Origin: Methylococcaceae bacterium
GTDB taxonomy: Bacteria; Pseudomonadota; Gammaproteobacteria; Methylococcales; Methylomonadaceae
Direction of reading: 5' to 3'
NCBI GenBank assembly: GCA_016715325.1
Contig: JADKAL010000001.1
Span: 1 to 64,000 of the forward strand
DNA length: 64,000 nucleotides
This document shows positions 27,828 to 35,184 of this stretch, in pieces (the stretch's first letter is position 1; each line of letters opens with the position of its first letter). A model generated the notes under the pieces. That model saw only the letters and a list, made by a program, of their open reading frames with translations. It was not told the origin of the DNA and searched no databases. A program made the translations under genes and the position numbers.

Positions 27828-28794
27828 AAACGCTGTCCGTTCATTCCGGCGATTGGCATTCCTCACGGTTTGCGCCGTTTATTTTTTAATATTGGTCGGC
27901 GGCATCGTCAGAGCGTCCGGCGCCGGAATGGGTTGTCCCGATTGGCCGACGTGTTTCGGACGCTGGATACCGCCTACCGAAGAATCGCAACTACCTGCCG
28001 ATTATCATGAGCGTTATGCCGTCGGCTATGAGAACACGCAATTCAATCCGGTCAAAACTTGGACGGAATATCTTAATCGATTGACGGGAGCCAGCATCGG
28101 GATTCTCATTTTCCTGACGGCGTGGCGCTCGCGGATTTATCTAAAAGGCGATAAGGCCGTATTCTATTTATCAATATCCGTATTTCTTTTGGTCGGATTT
28201 CAAGGCTGGTTAGGATCGACCGTGGTTGCCAGCAATCTCAAGCCGGTGGTCATTACGATGCACATGTTGTTGGCTTTGGTGATTGTGGCTTTGCTGATTT
28301 ATATTCTGGCAAGATCGCAAAAAGTGTATTGGCGGGATTTGGACCTTAACGTACTGCCGGGCAACTACAAAAAAGTGCTGGCGATTGCGATGGCGATGAC
28401 GTTAATACAGGTCATGATGGGGACGCAAGTGAGAGAAACGGTCGACTTTATCTCGCACGGTCATGCCTATATCGACCGGCAATACTGGCGAGATGATTTT
28501 CCGGTGATTTTTTACGTCCACCGCTCGTTCTCATCGATTATTTTGTTGACGAACGCGTGGCTGTGCTGGAAAATTTTCAAAGCCTTTAACAGAGACGCTC
28601 TTATTTACAAAGTATCAATATTATTAATTAGCTTAATAGTCACCGCCATTCTTGCCGGTATCTCGCTCGACCGGCTGGGTATGCCGCCGGTTGCCCAGCC
28701 AATTCATTTATTGATGGCGAATTTAATTTTCGGAACGCAGTTTTTCTTATATTGCTATGTCGGTTATTCGGAAAACAAGGCGGAAATTGAATAA
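27817..28794 (+). CDS. ctaA: Haem A synthase (COX15/CtaA)
   Basis: 325 residues with about eight membrane helices. VGGIVRASGAGMGCPDWPTC is the start of the family, with EYLNRLTG (haem ligand His replaced in this motif by the usual E-x-x-N-R), QGWLGSTVV and ITMHMLLAL, and the second repeat around FYVHRSFSS and QPIHLLMANLIFG. Converts haem O to haem A for cytochrome oxidase. Overlaps ygfZ by 11 bases. Confidence 0.95.
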   Translation: MIDENAVRSFRRLAFLTVCAVYFLILVGGIVRASGAGMGCPDWPTCFGRWIPPTEESQLPADYHERYAVGYENTQFNPVKTWTEYLNRLTGASIGILIFLTAWRSRIYLKGDKAVFYLSISVFLLVGFQGWLGSTVVASNLKPVVITMHMLLALVIVALLIYILARSQKVYWRDLDLNVLPGNYKKVLAIAMAMTLIQVMMGTQVRETVDFISHGHAYIDRQYWRDDFPVIFYVHRSFSSIILLTNAWLCWKIFKAFNRDALIYKVSILLISLIVTAILAGISLDRLGMPPVAQPIHLLMANLIFGTQFFLYCYVGYSENKAEIE

Positions 28795-28803
28795 GTGTCG
28801 TAG

Positions 28804-28833
28804 GACGGTTTCGACGCGAAGCGGCAAACCGTC
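28804..28833. repeat. REP-like hairpin downstream of ctaA
   Basis: GACGGTTT at 28804-28811 pairs with AAACCGTC at 28826-28833, and GTAG-like sequence precedes it. First of a series of palindromes with similar feet around the RAYT gene. Confidence 0.5.
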
Positions 28834-28947
28834 AAAACCACGCCACCACCGTAAAGTCCGTAAGGCAATGGGATGGACACCTCCCACCTATCGGCATCGA
28901 GGTGCCAGATTGATAAAATTAACTTATCAGATAACATAGTGCCGTAG

Positions 28948-29024
28948 CTCCGATTAGCGAAGCGTAATCGGAGGAATGTAATCAACACAATCTCGTGCGT
29001 ACGATTACGCTTCGCTAATCGTAC
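28948..29024. repeat. Two REP palindromes in opposite orientation (BIME-like)
   Basis: 28948-28973 is a perfect palindrome with CTCCGATTA/TAATCGGAG arms and a GTAG foot at 28944-28947. 28999-29024 is a second one with GTACGATTA/TAATCGTAC arms. The two share GATTAGCGAAGCGTAATC in inverted orientation. The second is followed by CTA and then the group II intron. Confidence 0.75.
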
Positions 29025-29027
29025 CTA

Positions 29028-30898
29028 GTGTGCCCAGCATGGGCTAAAACTTGTTATCTGAAAGGAGATAACCGGAAGTAGTAACAACAACCGTAGCGAA
29101 ACGCAAGGGGGAAGCCGTGAGGCGAGCCTGAAAGCAGCGCGTAGCAAAAGCACGACCGCAGGGACACGAACAAGCAGTGAGGCCTGGTGTGGGCGATAAG
29201 TGTGCTAGGGAACACGAAATCCAACCGTTACCGAAAGACGCATCAGGTAGAGCTTGGCGGCACGGGCAGAAAGTTTTAGCGCCTTACCTGGGGAGATCTC
29301 CAGTATGAGAGTATTGGAGAAGTCAGCAGAGGCTATAGTAGCGAGGAAATTCCTGTAATGGGGATGGAGCGAAGGGCTGAAGAACCAAAAGACAGGCCAT
29401 TTTGAACATCTCCGTGGTAGGGCGGACAGTATTCCGAAATGGGCGGACGCTGCAACTGCGGCAGCTATCCGGCCAGCGGCTGTGTGGGGTTGGTGGATTC
29501 CAACCGGAAGCACGGAAGCGGGATGCAAGCCTGACACGGGCGGAGGAGAAAATAGAAGGTGCTGAATGAAAATCTGATGGGAAGCATACTCTCAGGCGAT
29601 AACCTGAGGTCAGCTTACGAGCGAGTAAAAGCCAACAAGGGGGCGCCTGGCGTAGACGGCATGAGCGTAGACGATTTCGCCGGCCATGCCCAACGGCATT
29701 GGTCGACAGTAGCGGAGAAGCTCAAAACCGGCACCTACCAACCTGGGGCTATTCGGGGTGTCAGCATCCCGAAACCGCAGGGCGGTGAGCGGCGCTTAGG
29801 CATACCCAATGTCCAAGACCGAGTGATCCAACAAGCGGTTGCACAAGTATTAAGCCCGATATTCGAGCCGGAATTTAGCGAACACAGCTACGGATACCGG
29901 CCTGGGCGCAGTGCCCATGATGCCGTTGGGGTGGCGCGAGACTATGTGCTATCCGGCAAGACCTGGGTGGTTGACATAGACATCAGCGCCTTCTTCGATG
30001 AAGTCAACCATGACATCCTACTGGCGAAAATCAGCAAGAAGGTGTCGGATAAGCAGGCATTGCGGCTCATTGGGGATTACTTGAGAGCGCCAATACGCAG
30101 TGAAGGCCGACTTGAAAAGCGTCGCCAAGGCACGCCACAAGGCGGGCTTTTGAGTCCGCTGCTGGCCAATATTTATCTGGATGCTCTGGATAAGGAACTG
30201 GAACAGCGGGGGTTAAGCTTCTGTCGCTATGCGGACGACATTGTCATTTTTGTGGGAAGCGAACGTAGCGGTGAACGAATGCTGTCCAGCCTAACGGACT
30301 GGATCACTAAACACCTAAAGCTGCGGGTCAACCTCGCCAAAAGCGGTGTTGGGCGACCCTGGAACGGCAAGTTCCTGGGTTTTCGTATTAATAGCGATGG
30401 ACGTATTGCACCGGCTGAGGCTAGTTTGGACAGGCTCAAGGAGCAAGTGCGAAGCCAATGGAATGCCCAAGAAAGTATACCGTTGGAAGACCGCATCAAG
30501 CGCTGGCAAGACTATATCCGAGGTTGGTGGAATTACTTCAGCGTCTGCCAACAACGGCGAGGCATAAGGCTATTGGAATGCTGGATACGTCGCCACATGC
30601 GCAAATACTTCTGGCAACGCTGGCACAACCGGCAGGGCAGATTGAACGCGCTAATACGCTTGAAAGCCAAACCGTATCACTTAAAGCAAGCGAGCGGCTC
30701 AGTAGGGACATGGCGTTTAGCGCGGAGCCCTATGCTGCAAACCGTGCTGAACAACACACGGCTTCGGCAATGGGGTTTATTTGTACCATCAGATTTTGCG
30801 ACGCTTTGAGTCGCTGGGTTCAACCGCCGGATGCGGAAAACCGCATGTCCGGTGGTGTGGGAGGGGTGACGGGCGCAATCCCGTCTCCTAGACCCGAT
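29028..30898 (+). mobile_element. Group II intron
   Basis: The 5' end GTGTGCCCAGCATGGGC fits a group II 5' splice sequence. The 3' part has a domain V hairpin at about 30824-30856 (CCGCCGGATGCGG ... ATGTCCGGTGGTG) and a domain VI stem ending in CCTAGACCCGAT near 30898. A reverse-transcriptase/maturase gene lies inside. Length about 1.87 kb. Removing it joins CTA (29025-29027) to C (30899), recreating CTAC, the complement of the REP foot GTAG. The exact ends are inferred to within a few bases. Confidence 0.82.
29559..30809 (+). CDS. ltrA: Group II intron reverse transcriptase/maturase
   Basis: 416 residues, GTG start 29559 after GGAGGAG (ATG at 29577 also possible). RT domain: GAPGVDGMSVDDF, RRLGIPNVQDRVIQQAV, GYRPGRSAHDAV, DIDISAFFDEVNHDIL, GTPQGGLLSPLLANI and the catalytic FCRYADDIVIF. 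Maturase (X) domain includes WQDYIRGWWNYF. No HNH endonuclease at the C-terminus. It splices its own intron RNA and drives retrohoming. The gene is intact, so the intron could be active. Confidence 0.95.
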   Translation: MLNENLMGSILSGDNLRSAYERVKANKGAPGVDGMSVDDFAGHAQRHWSTVAEKLKTGTYQPGAIRGVSIPKPQGGERRLGIPNVQDRVIQQAVAQVLSPIFEPEFSEHSYGYRPGRSAHDAVGVARDYVLSGKTWVVDIDISAFFDEVNHDILLAKISKKVSDKQALRLIGDYLRAPIRSEGRLEKRRQGTPQGGLLSPLLANIYLDALDKELEQRGLSFCRYADDIVIFVGSERSGERMLSSLTDWITKHLKLRVNLAKSGVGRPWNGKFLGFRINSDGRIAPAEASLDRLKEQVRSQWNAQESIPLEDRIKRWQDYIRGWWNYFSVCQQRRGIRLLECWIRRHMRKYFWQRWHNRQGRLNALIRLKAKPYHLKQASGSVGTWRLARSPMLQTVLNNTRLRQWGLFVPSDFATL

Positions 30899-30937
30899 CG
30901 TTATTGCACTATACTCCTAATAAATTAATGGCTTGGG

Positions 30938-31531
30938 GTGGTTGGTTTGGCTGATTATCGGCGTTTCTATGTGCCGGGCGGGTCTTATTTTTTCACGGTG
31001 GTGACCGAACGGCGGGCGGCAATCCTGGCGAACGATATGGCGCGGGACTGTTTGCGGGCGGCCATCCGGCATTGTCAACACGGCTTGCCGTTCCATATCG
31101 ATGCCTTGGTGATCTTGCCTGACCATATCCACGCCTTATGGTCTTTGCCGCCCGGCGATTGCGATTATTCCATACGCTGGGGCATCATCAAAAAACATTT
31201 TACCCAACATTGGCTGGCCTTGGGCGGGGTTGAGCAACCGGTATCTGAGGTAAAGCGGCAATACCGCTGGCGCGGCGTATGGCAAAGGCGCTTGCTTCGG
31301 CAAGCTCAGCACAGGCTTGGGAACATACGCTGCGCGACGAACGGGATTATCAAAACCATTTCGATTACCTGCATTTTAATCCGGTTAAACACGGTTTGGT
31401 GGATATGGTGTTCGATTGGCCTTATTCGTCGTTCCATTATTGGGTAAAGCAGTGTGTATATCCTGACGATTGGAGTTGCGGAGTGGAAGTTGACAAGTTA
31501 GCGGGCAATGCCGAATCTTATGGTGAATATC
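30938..31531 (+). pseudogene. REP-associated tyrosine transposase (RAYT), frameshifted
   Basis: GTG start 30938. YRRFYVPGGSYFFTVVTERR opens the Y1/IS200-like fold, ILPDHIHALWSLP is the HUH metal motif. Near 31285 an inserted ~25-base repeat-like stretch (CTTCGGCAAGCTCAGCACAG) breaks the frame; the next frame then resumes with WEHTLRDERDYQNHFDYLHFNPVKHG, containing the catalytic Tyr region, to NAESYGE. The second frame stays open to 31977 only by running through a REP. RAYTs cut and mobilise REP palindromes carrying GTAG feet, which abound here. Confidence 0.85.
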
Positions 31532-31556
31532 GTAGGGTACGCACCGCGTACCCTAC
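31532..31556. repeat. REP palindrome at the RAYT 3' end
   Basis: Near-perfect palindrome: GTAGGGTACGC, a short ACC loop, GCGTACCCTAC. It begins with GTAG and ends with CTAC and directly follows the coding end of the RAYT, as in RAYT/REP pairs. Confidence 0.75.
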
Positions 31557-31639
31557 CAAAAAACCGTGGGGAAATTGTCCTTCTCAAACGTCTTATAGCA
31601 GTAAGACATTTCCCTTTTTCATTCCAAGTTTGATCAGCC

Positions 31640-31798
31640 ATGAAGTTACGTCCTGTTTGGGTATTAATACATCGCTATACCGGTTTGGCGATGACGGTGT
31701 TTTTAATCATTGTGGGCTTGACCGGCAGTTTATTGGCGTTTTATGCGGAGTTGGAACATGGTGTGAATCCGCAGTTTCAGGTTGTTTCAAGCACGTAG
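31640..31798 (+). pseudogene. PepSY-type membrane protein, 5' fragment
   Basis: ATG 31640 starts 52 residues: KLRPVWVLIHRYTGLAMTVF then LIIVGLTGSLLAFYAELEH, the first helix of PepSY-associated TM proteins (iron-uptake reductase-like). Coding sense ends abruptly where the inverted repeat begins (31790) and the TAG belongs to the repeat. The rest of the gene, normally 350-500 residues, is missing. Confidence 0.7.
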
Positions 31799-31924
31799 GG
31801 CGGGTCGAGACCCGCCTTACAGTTACCCACCGTACGAAGTTACATCATAAGGCGGGTTACGCCGCGCGGGGAGGTCTGTGGTTGCTTGGGGTCAGAGGGG
31901 TTGCGCGGCTAACACCGCCCTACG
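31790..31924 (+). repeat. Left arm of a ~135-bp inverted repeat
   Basis: Begins AGCACGTAGGGCGGGTCGAG and ends CACCGCCCTACGTGC. Inverted copy at 32582-32717 with only a handful of mismatches. Internally made of REP-like palindromes (GTAGGGCGGGTCGAGACCCG...). Confidence 0.85.
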
Positions 31925-31942
31925 TGCTACGTCCCTCGGGGG

Positions 31943-32503
31943 CTACACAGGTTGAAAAACAATACCCGTTACGTTGATTTTTTCTAGTAAACTTTTTACC
32001 TGACCATCTACGATTAAGGCTATCTTCCATTCGTTGATTCGAAACATATTGTGACTCCTTGCTTTTTCCTGATCAATAAATAATCTCGTAATCATTCGAA
32101 ACTGTCCTACTTTATCTGACCTGCCATCTCCTAGCGCCCATTTTGTGAACTCCGATTTTTCTTCATTAACACATTCTACTGTATCTAATACATTCAGAAT
32201 CTCGTATAACGTATTGCTCGCTTCTATCTCAATAGAAATACGCTGAATCGAGTCTCCCACCAGTTCTTGAAGTGCTTCATTCAAATGTTTAGGTGTTACA
32301 ATCAAGTCGAAATCACAAAAGTTAAAGTCGACAGGTTTTCCTTCGCGCCGTAACGGTAGCTTCAATGGGAGTTCACCATCATATCTAGTGCCAGAGGTAA
32401 AAATACGTGGATCAACCTCTCTCCCATTAGAATTTACTGGAGCTTTCAAATACAACCTATCTGTCGCATTCGGATCAACTAATACTCTGTAAAATTGAGT
32501 CAT
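31943..32503 (-). CDS. Imm11-like immunity protein
   Basis: 186 residues. The pattern FDLIVTPKHLNEALQELV, YEILNVLDTVECVNEEKSEFT, ARSHNMFRINEWKIALIVDG and the end NVTGIVFQPV fits the Imm11 (DUF1629-like) family, small cytosolic proteins that neutralise polymorphic toxins. No toxin gene is adjacent. The gene is AT-rich and lies wholly between the two arms of an inverted repeat, pointing to transfer as an orphan cassette. Family call is from pattern memory only. Confidence 0.55.
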   Translation of the reverse strand: MTQFYRVLVDPNATDRLYLKAPVNSNGREVDPRIFTSGTRYDGELPLKLPLRREGKPVDFNFCDFDLIVTPKHLNEALQELVGDSIQRISIEIEASNTLYEILNVLDTVECVNEEKSEFTKWALGDGRSDKVGQFRMITRLFIDQEKARSHNMFRINEWKIALIVDGQVKSLLEKINVTGIVFQPV

Positions 32504-32581
32504 TCGAAAATCTCTATTGCTTGGTTAGTAAATTATTGAGTACGGTACCTGGACGACCGTACGGCGGGTAAAAACCGCCAT

Positions 32582-32717
32582 ACGTGGGGCGGTGTTAGCC
32601 GCGCAACCCCTCTGAACCCAAGCAACCACCGACCTCCCCGCGCGGCGTAACCCGCCTTATGATGTAACTTCGTACGATGGGTAACTGTAAGGCGGGTCTC
32701 GACCCGCCCTACGTGCT
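32582..32717 (-). repeat. Right arm of the ~135-bp inverted repeat
   Basis: Reverse complement of 31790-31924 with about five differences. Just left of it (32565-32590) is another REP-like hairpin with GGCGGGT/ACCGCC arms. Confidence 0.85.
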
Positions 32718-33062
32718 TTTGGTAGTAGTAAAAGCGTAGGTAAGAACGTAAAGAATTAAAGTAGATACAGTAACGATGGATACTGAATCTGTTAATTCTA
32801 TTATCTCTCTATCTTCATAAGAGTATTTAATATAAACATTAACCATTTGATTAGTCGCTAGTGCCTGATTATTAACAAAATTATGGACAGCAACTTTTGG
32901 GGCATCCGAAGATGGGTCGGCATTATAAACACGTACAACATCATCCCCAATTGGATGCCCTTCGGCTTTATGAAAACGAATGACTACAAATTTAATATTA
33001 AAAAACAAAACAATTAGCAAGCCTGAGATTAAAATTGGGCTTCGAAATTTATTTACATTCAT
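32709..33062 (-). CDS. Hypothetical two-helix membrane protein, C-terminus altered by repeat
   Basis: 117 residues from ATG 33062 (an in-frame ATG at 33086 would add 8). Membrane segments at about residues 7-25 (PILISGLLIVLFFNIKFVV) and near the end (SIVTVSTLILYVLTYAF), with ~70 extracytoplasmic residues between. The final KST-stop is encoded by the first bases of the inverted repeat, so the natural end is probably lost. Family not recognised. Confidence 0.45.
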   Translation of the reverse strand: MNVNKFRSPILISGLLIVLFFNIKFVVIRFHKAEGHPIGDDVVRVYNADPSSDAPKVAVHNFVNNQALATNQMVNVYIKYSYEDREIIELTDSVSIVTVSTLILYVLTYAFTTTKST

Positions 33063-33142
33063 TAATGACCCCAATTTTGGTTCCAAGCTCCCGGAACATT
33101 TGGAACAGATGCACCAGTAAATTCAATTATATTGTCAGTCAT

Positions 33143-33218
33143 GTAGGGTGCGTTCCACGCACCAATCAAACCAACATCATATCCCAATCCATATTAAGGT
33201 GCATGGAATGCACCCTAC
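33143..33218. repeat. Inverted pair of GTAGGGTGC repeats
   Basis: GTAGGGTGCGTTCCACGCACC at 33143-33163 and GGTGCATGGAATGCACCCTAC at 33198-33218 are inverted copies of one REP type (GTAG foot, CTAC end), separated by 34 bases. Confidence 0.7.
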
Positions 33219-33222
33219 TGGA

Positions 33223-33423
33223 CTATCGGGCTTGTGGCTTTATATTATTCGGTTGTTCAATTGATTGCGTTTTAACCTCGTCCCACAACATGATAGATTC
33301 TTTTCCGGTTGCGATTTCCTGCTGATGGCTTTCTTTGTGTTGAGTGAAAGCGCCGCTCCGGTATTCCCACAGCAATACACACACATTCGCTAAGATGATT
33401 AAGAGGCAAAGTATTTTCATCAT
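33223..33423 (-). CDS. Small single-helix membrane protein after coaX
   Basis: 66 residues with an N-terminal membrane segment (KILCLLIILANVCVLLWEY) and a polar tail. Its ATG overlaps the coaX stop (ATGATGA arrangement), so it is the third gene of the birA-coaX run. It ends next to a REP pair and may be shortened there. Function unknown. Confidence 0.55.
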   Translation of the reverse strand: MMKILCLLIILANVCVLLWEYRSGAFTQHKESHQQEIATGKESIMLWDEVKTQSIEQPNNIKPQAR

Positions 33424-34151
33424 GGATTTTGTATGGACAAGGCTAGCCCGCGTAAAACTAAATTCGGCTCAATCAACGCGGATCTGTCGAGTTGAGCGGC
33501 AATAATGCCGGCATCGCCGCCGGTTAACAGCAATTGTAATTCCTCGGTTTGGTGTTTTAGCGTATGTTCGATTAAGCCGCAAGCAGCCGCTAAGGCGCCG
33601 TTATATATAGCAGCATCGGTGAAGTTGGCTAACTCGAATGGAAAGTTTCGACTAACGGATTTAAGGTTTTCCGTGCCGTCTGCCAGTGCATGTCTCATCA
33701 ATCGCAACCCAGGACAGATGAGTCCGCCAAGGTGTTTGCCCGATGAGTCCAACCTATCTAACGTAATCGCCGTGCCGCAGCCGACGATACACAATGCCGA
33801 CCGGTAGGTATTGAAACCGGCGATCATACTTAGCCAGCGATCGACGCCTAATTTTTCCGGTTCTGGATAAGAATTATAAACACCCAAACAGTGAGCCGCC
33901 GATTTCGCTTGATAAATCGTGATGGCAGGCCAAAGCGTTGTTGCGACCGAGACCACTGTTTCTAATAATCGACCGGAACCGACGCAAGCAATGCCTAAAC
34001 ATTCAGGCGTCGGCGCTAAGTTGCGCCAAGCTGCAAACAGTGTGTCCGGGTTGATCTCAGTGTTATTAATCGGCGGTTGATCGGCTAAATCCAACGTATT
34101 TGCGATAGCCCATTTGAGACGGGTGTTACCCAGGTCGATCAATAACTTCAT
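33420..34151 (-). CDS. coaX: Type III pantothenate kinase
   Basis: 243 residues. LLIDLGNTRLKWAI is the phosphate-1 motif, PEKLGVDRWLSMIAGF and CIVGCGTAITLDRL follow, with GGLICPGLRLM and LLLTGGDAG. Phosphorylates pantothenate in CoA synthesis without the acetyl-CoA feedback seen in CoaA. Lies 2 bp after birA, the usual partner. Confidence 0.94.
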   Translation of the reverse strand: MKLLIDLGNTRLKWAIANTLDLADQPPINNTEINPDTLFAAWRNLAPTPECLGIACVGSGRLLETVVSVATTLWPAITIYQAKSAAHCLGVYNSYPEPEKLGVDRWLSMIAGFNTYRSALCIVGCGTAITLDRLDSSGKHLGGLICPGLRLMRHALADGTENLKSVSRNFPFELANFTDAAIYNGALAAACGLIEHTLKHQTEELQLLLTGGDAGIIAAQLDRSALIEPNLVLRGLALSIQNP

Positions 34152-34153
34152 GC

Positions 34154-35140
34154 TCAGCTGCTAAAACTGACTTCGCCGGAAGCATACGCTTGAATGCTGC
34201 CGTCGTTACGCGCGAGCAGCAGCAAGCCTTGATCGTCGATCCCTTTTACGATGCCTTCGTAACGACGTTCGCCGATGTAAAGCGTTCCCGGTTTATCTTT
34301 AAGGCAATCGTAGGTTCGCCATTCATCCAGATAGGATGGGATTCCGCATTCTTCAAATTCGGCAAGAATCTGTAACAAGTGGCTTAACAATGATCCTACT
34401 AATTGATTCCTGTTGATTTGCCGTCCACCGGCAATGTCGGCTAAATCGGTCCAAGCTTGTGTAATTGTCGCTGCTTCGGTTTGCGATAGCGAAATATTTA
34501 AACCTAAACCGATAACGGCTGCGCACGGCCCGTCGGATTCGCCGGAGACTTCGACCAAGATGCCACCGAGCTTTTTGCCCGCTAAATAAATATCGTTCGG
34601 CCATTTTAATTGAAATGTATTCGGAAAGTGATATTTAAGCGCGCGTATGACCGCCACACCGATGACAAGACTTAAGCCTGAAATTGCCATCGGACCAGCT
34701 TGAAATCGCCACAATATCGAAAGGTAAATATTTTTTCCGAAGGGGGAAACCCAATTTCGACCGCGCCGTCCTCTGCCGTTTGTCTGTTGTTCCGTCAAAC
34801 AGATCGAACCGGAAGGCGCGTTTTGCGTCGCCTGCTGAACTAAATGCGTATTGGTCGAATGAATCCGGTCGAATAGTTCGAACAATTGGATTAAAGTTTT
34901 GGCTTTATCGTCGACGTAACTCAAGATTTCGGCTTCGTCCAACAACTGTAAAGATTTATCCAGCCGGTAACCTTTTCCGCTAACGGCGATATACGCCAGA
35001 CCAAGTTCATCCAAACTTTGTATGTGTTTCCAAATTCCCGAACGGCTGATGTTTATTGCTTTCGCTAATTCGGTGCCGGAGTGGAAGTTACCGTCTGCGA
35101 GTAGGGATAAAATTGTTTTTTGAGAAGGAGAGATATACAA
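34154..35140 (-). CDS. birA: Biotin-protein ligase and biotin operon repressor
   Basis: 328 residues: winged-helix N-domain (SGTELAKAINISRSGIWKHI), catalytic domain with GRGRRGRNWVSPFGKNIYLS (biotinyl-AMP loop) and LKWPNDIYLAGKKLGGILVE, then the SH3-like C-domain. Activates biotin and attaches it to carboxylase carriers; the N-domain implies repression of bio genes. Confidence 0.96.
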   Translation of the reverse strand: MYISPSQKTILSLLADGNFHSGTELAKAINISRSGIWKHIQSLDELGLAYIAVSGKGYRLDKSLQLLDEAEILSYVDDKAKTLIQLFELFDRIHSTNTHLVQQATQNAPSGSICLTEQQTNGRGRRGRNWVSPFGKNIYLSILWRFQAGPMAISGLSLVIGVAVIRALKYHFPNTFQLKWPNDIYLAGKKLGGILVEVSGESDGPCAAVIGLGLNISLSQTEAATITQAWTDLADIAGGRQINRNQLVGSLLSHLLQILAEFEECGIPSYLDEWRTYDCLKDKPGTLYIGERRYEGIVKGIDDQGLLLLARNDGSIQAYASGEVSFSS

Positions 35141-35184
35141 GCCGATGTTCTCGAAAAGCCGATTTCATGACAGCTAATTTATCA

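Noticed and set aside
29559..30809. Reverse transcriptase as a retron or diversity-generating element
   Set aside because: Domain V/VI hairpins follow and the X maturase domain is present; no variable-repeat pair or msr-msd.
30458..30928. 156-codon frame at the end of the intron
   Set aside because: Runs antiphase within the maturase gene and through domain V; composition is that of a shadow frame.
31279..31977. 232-codon frame as a full gene
   Set aside because: Only its first ~85 codons match RAYT; the rest runs through a REP, a PepSY fragment in another frame and a repeat.
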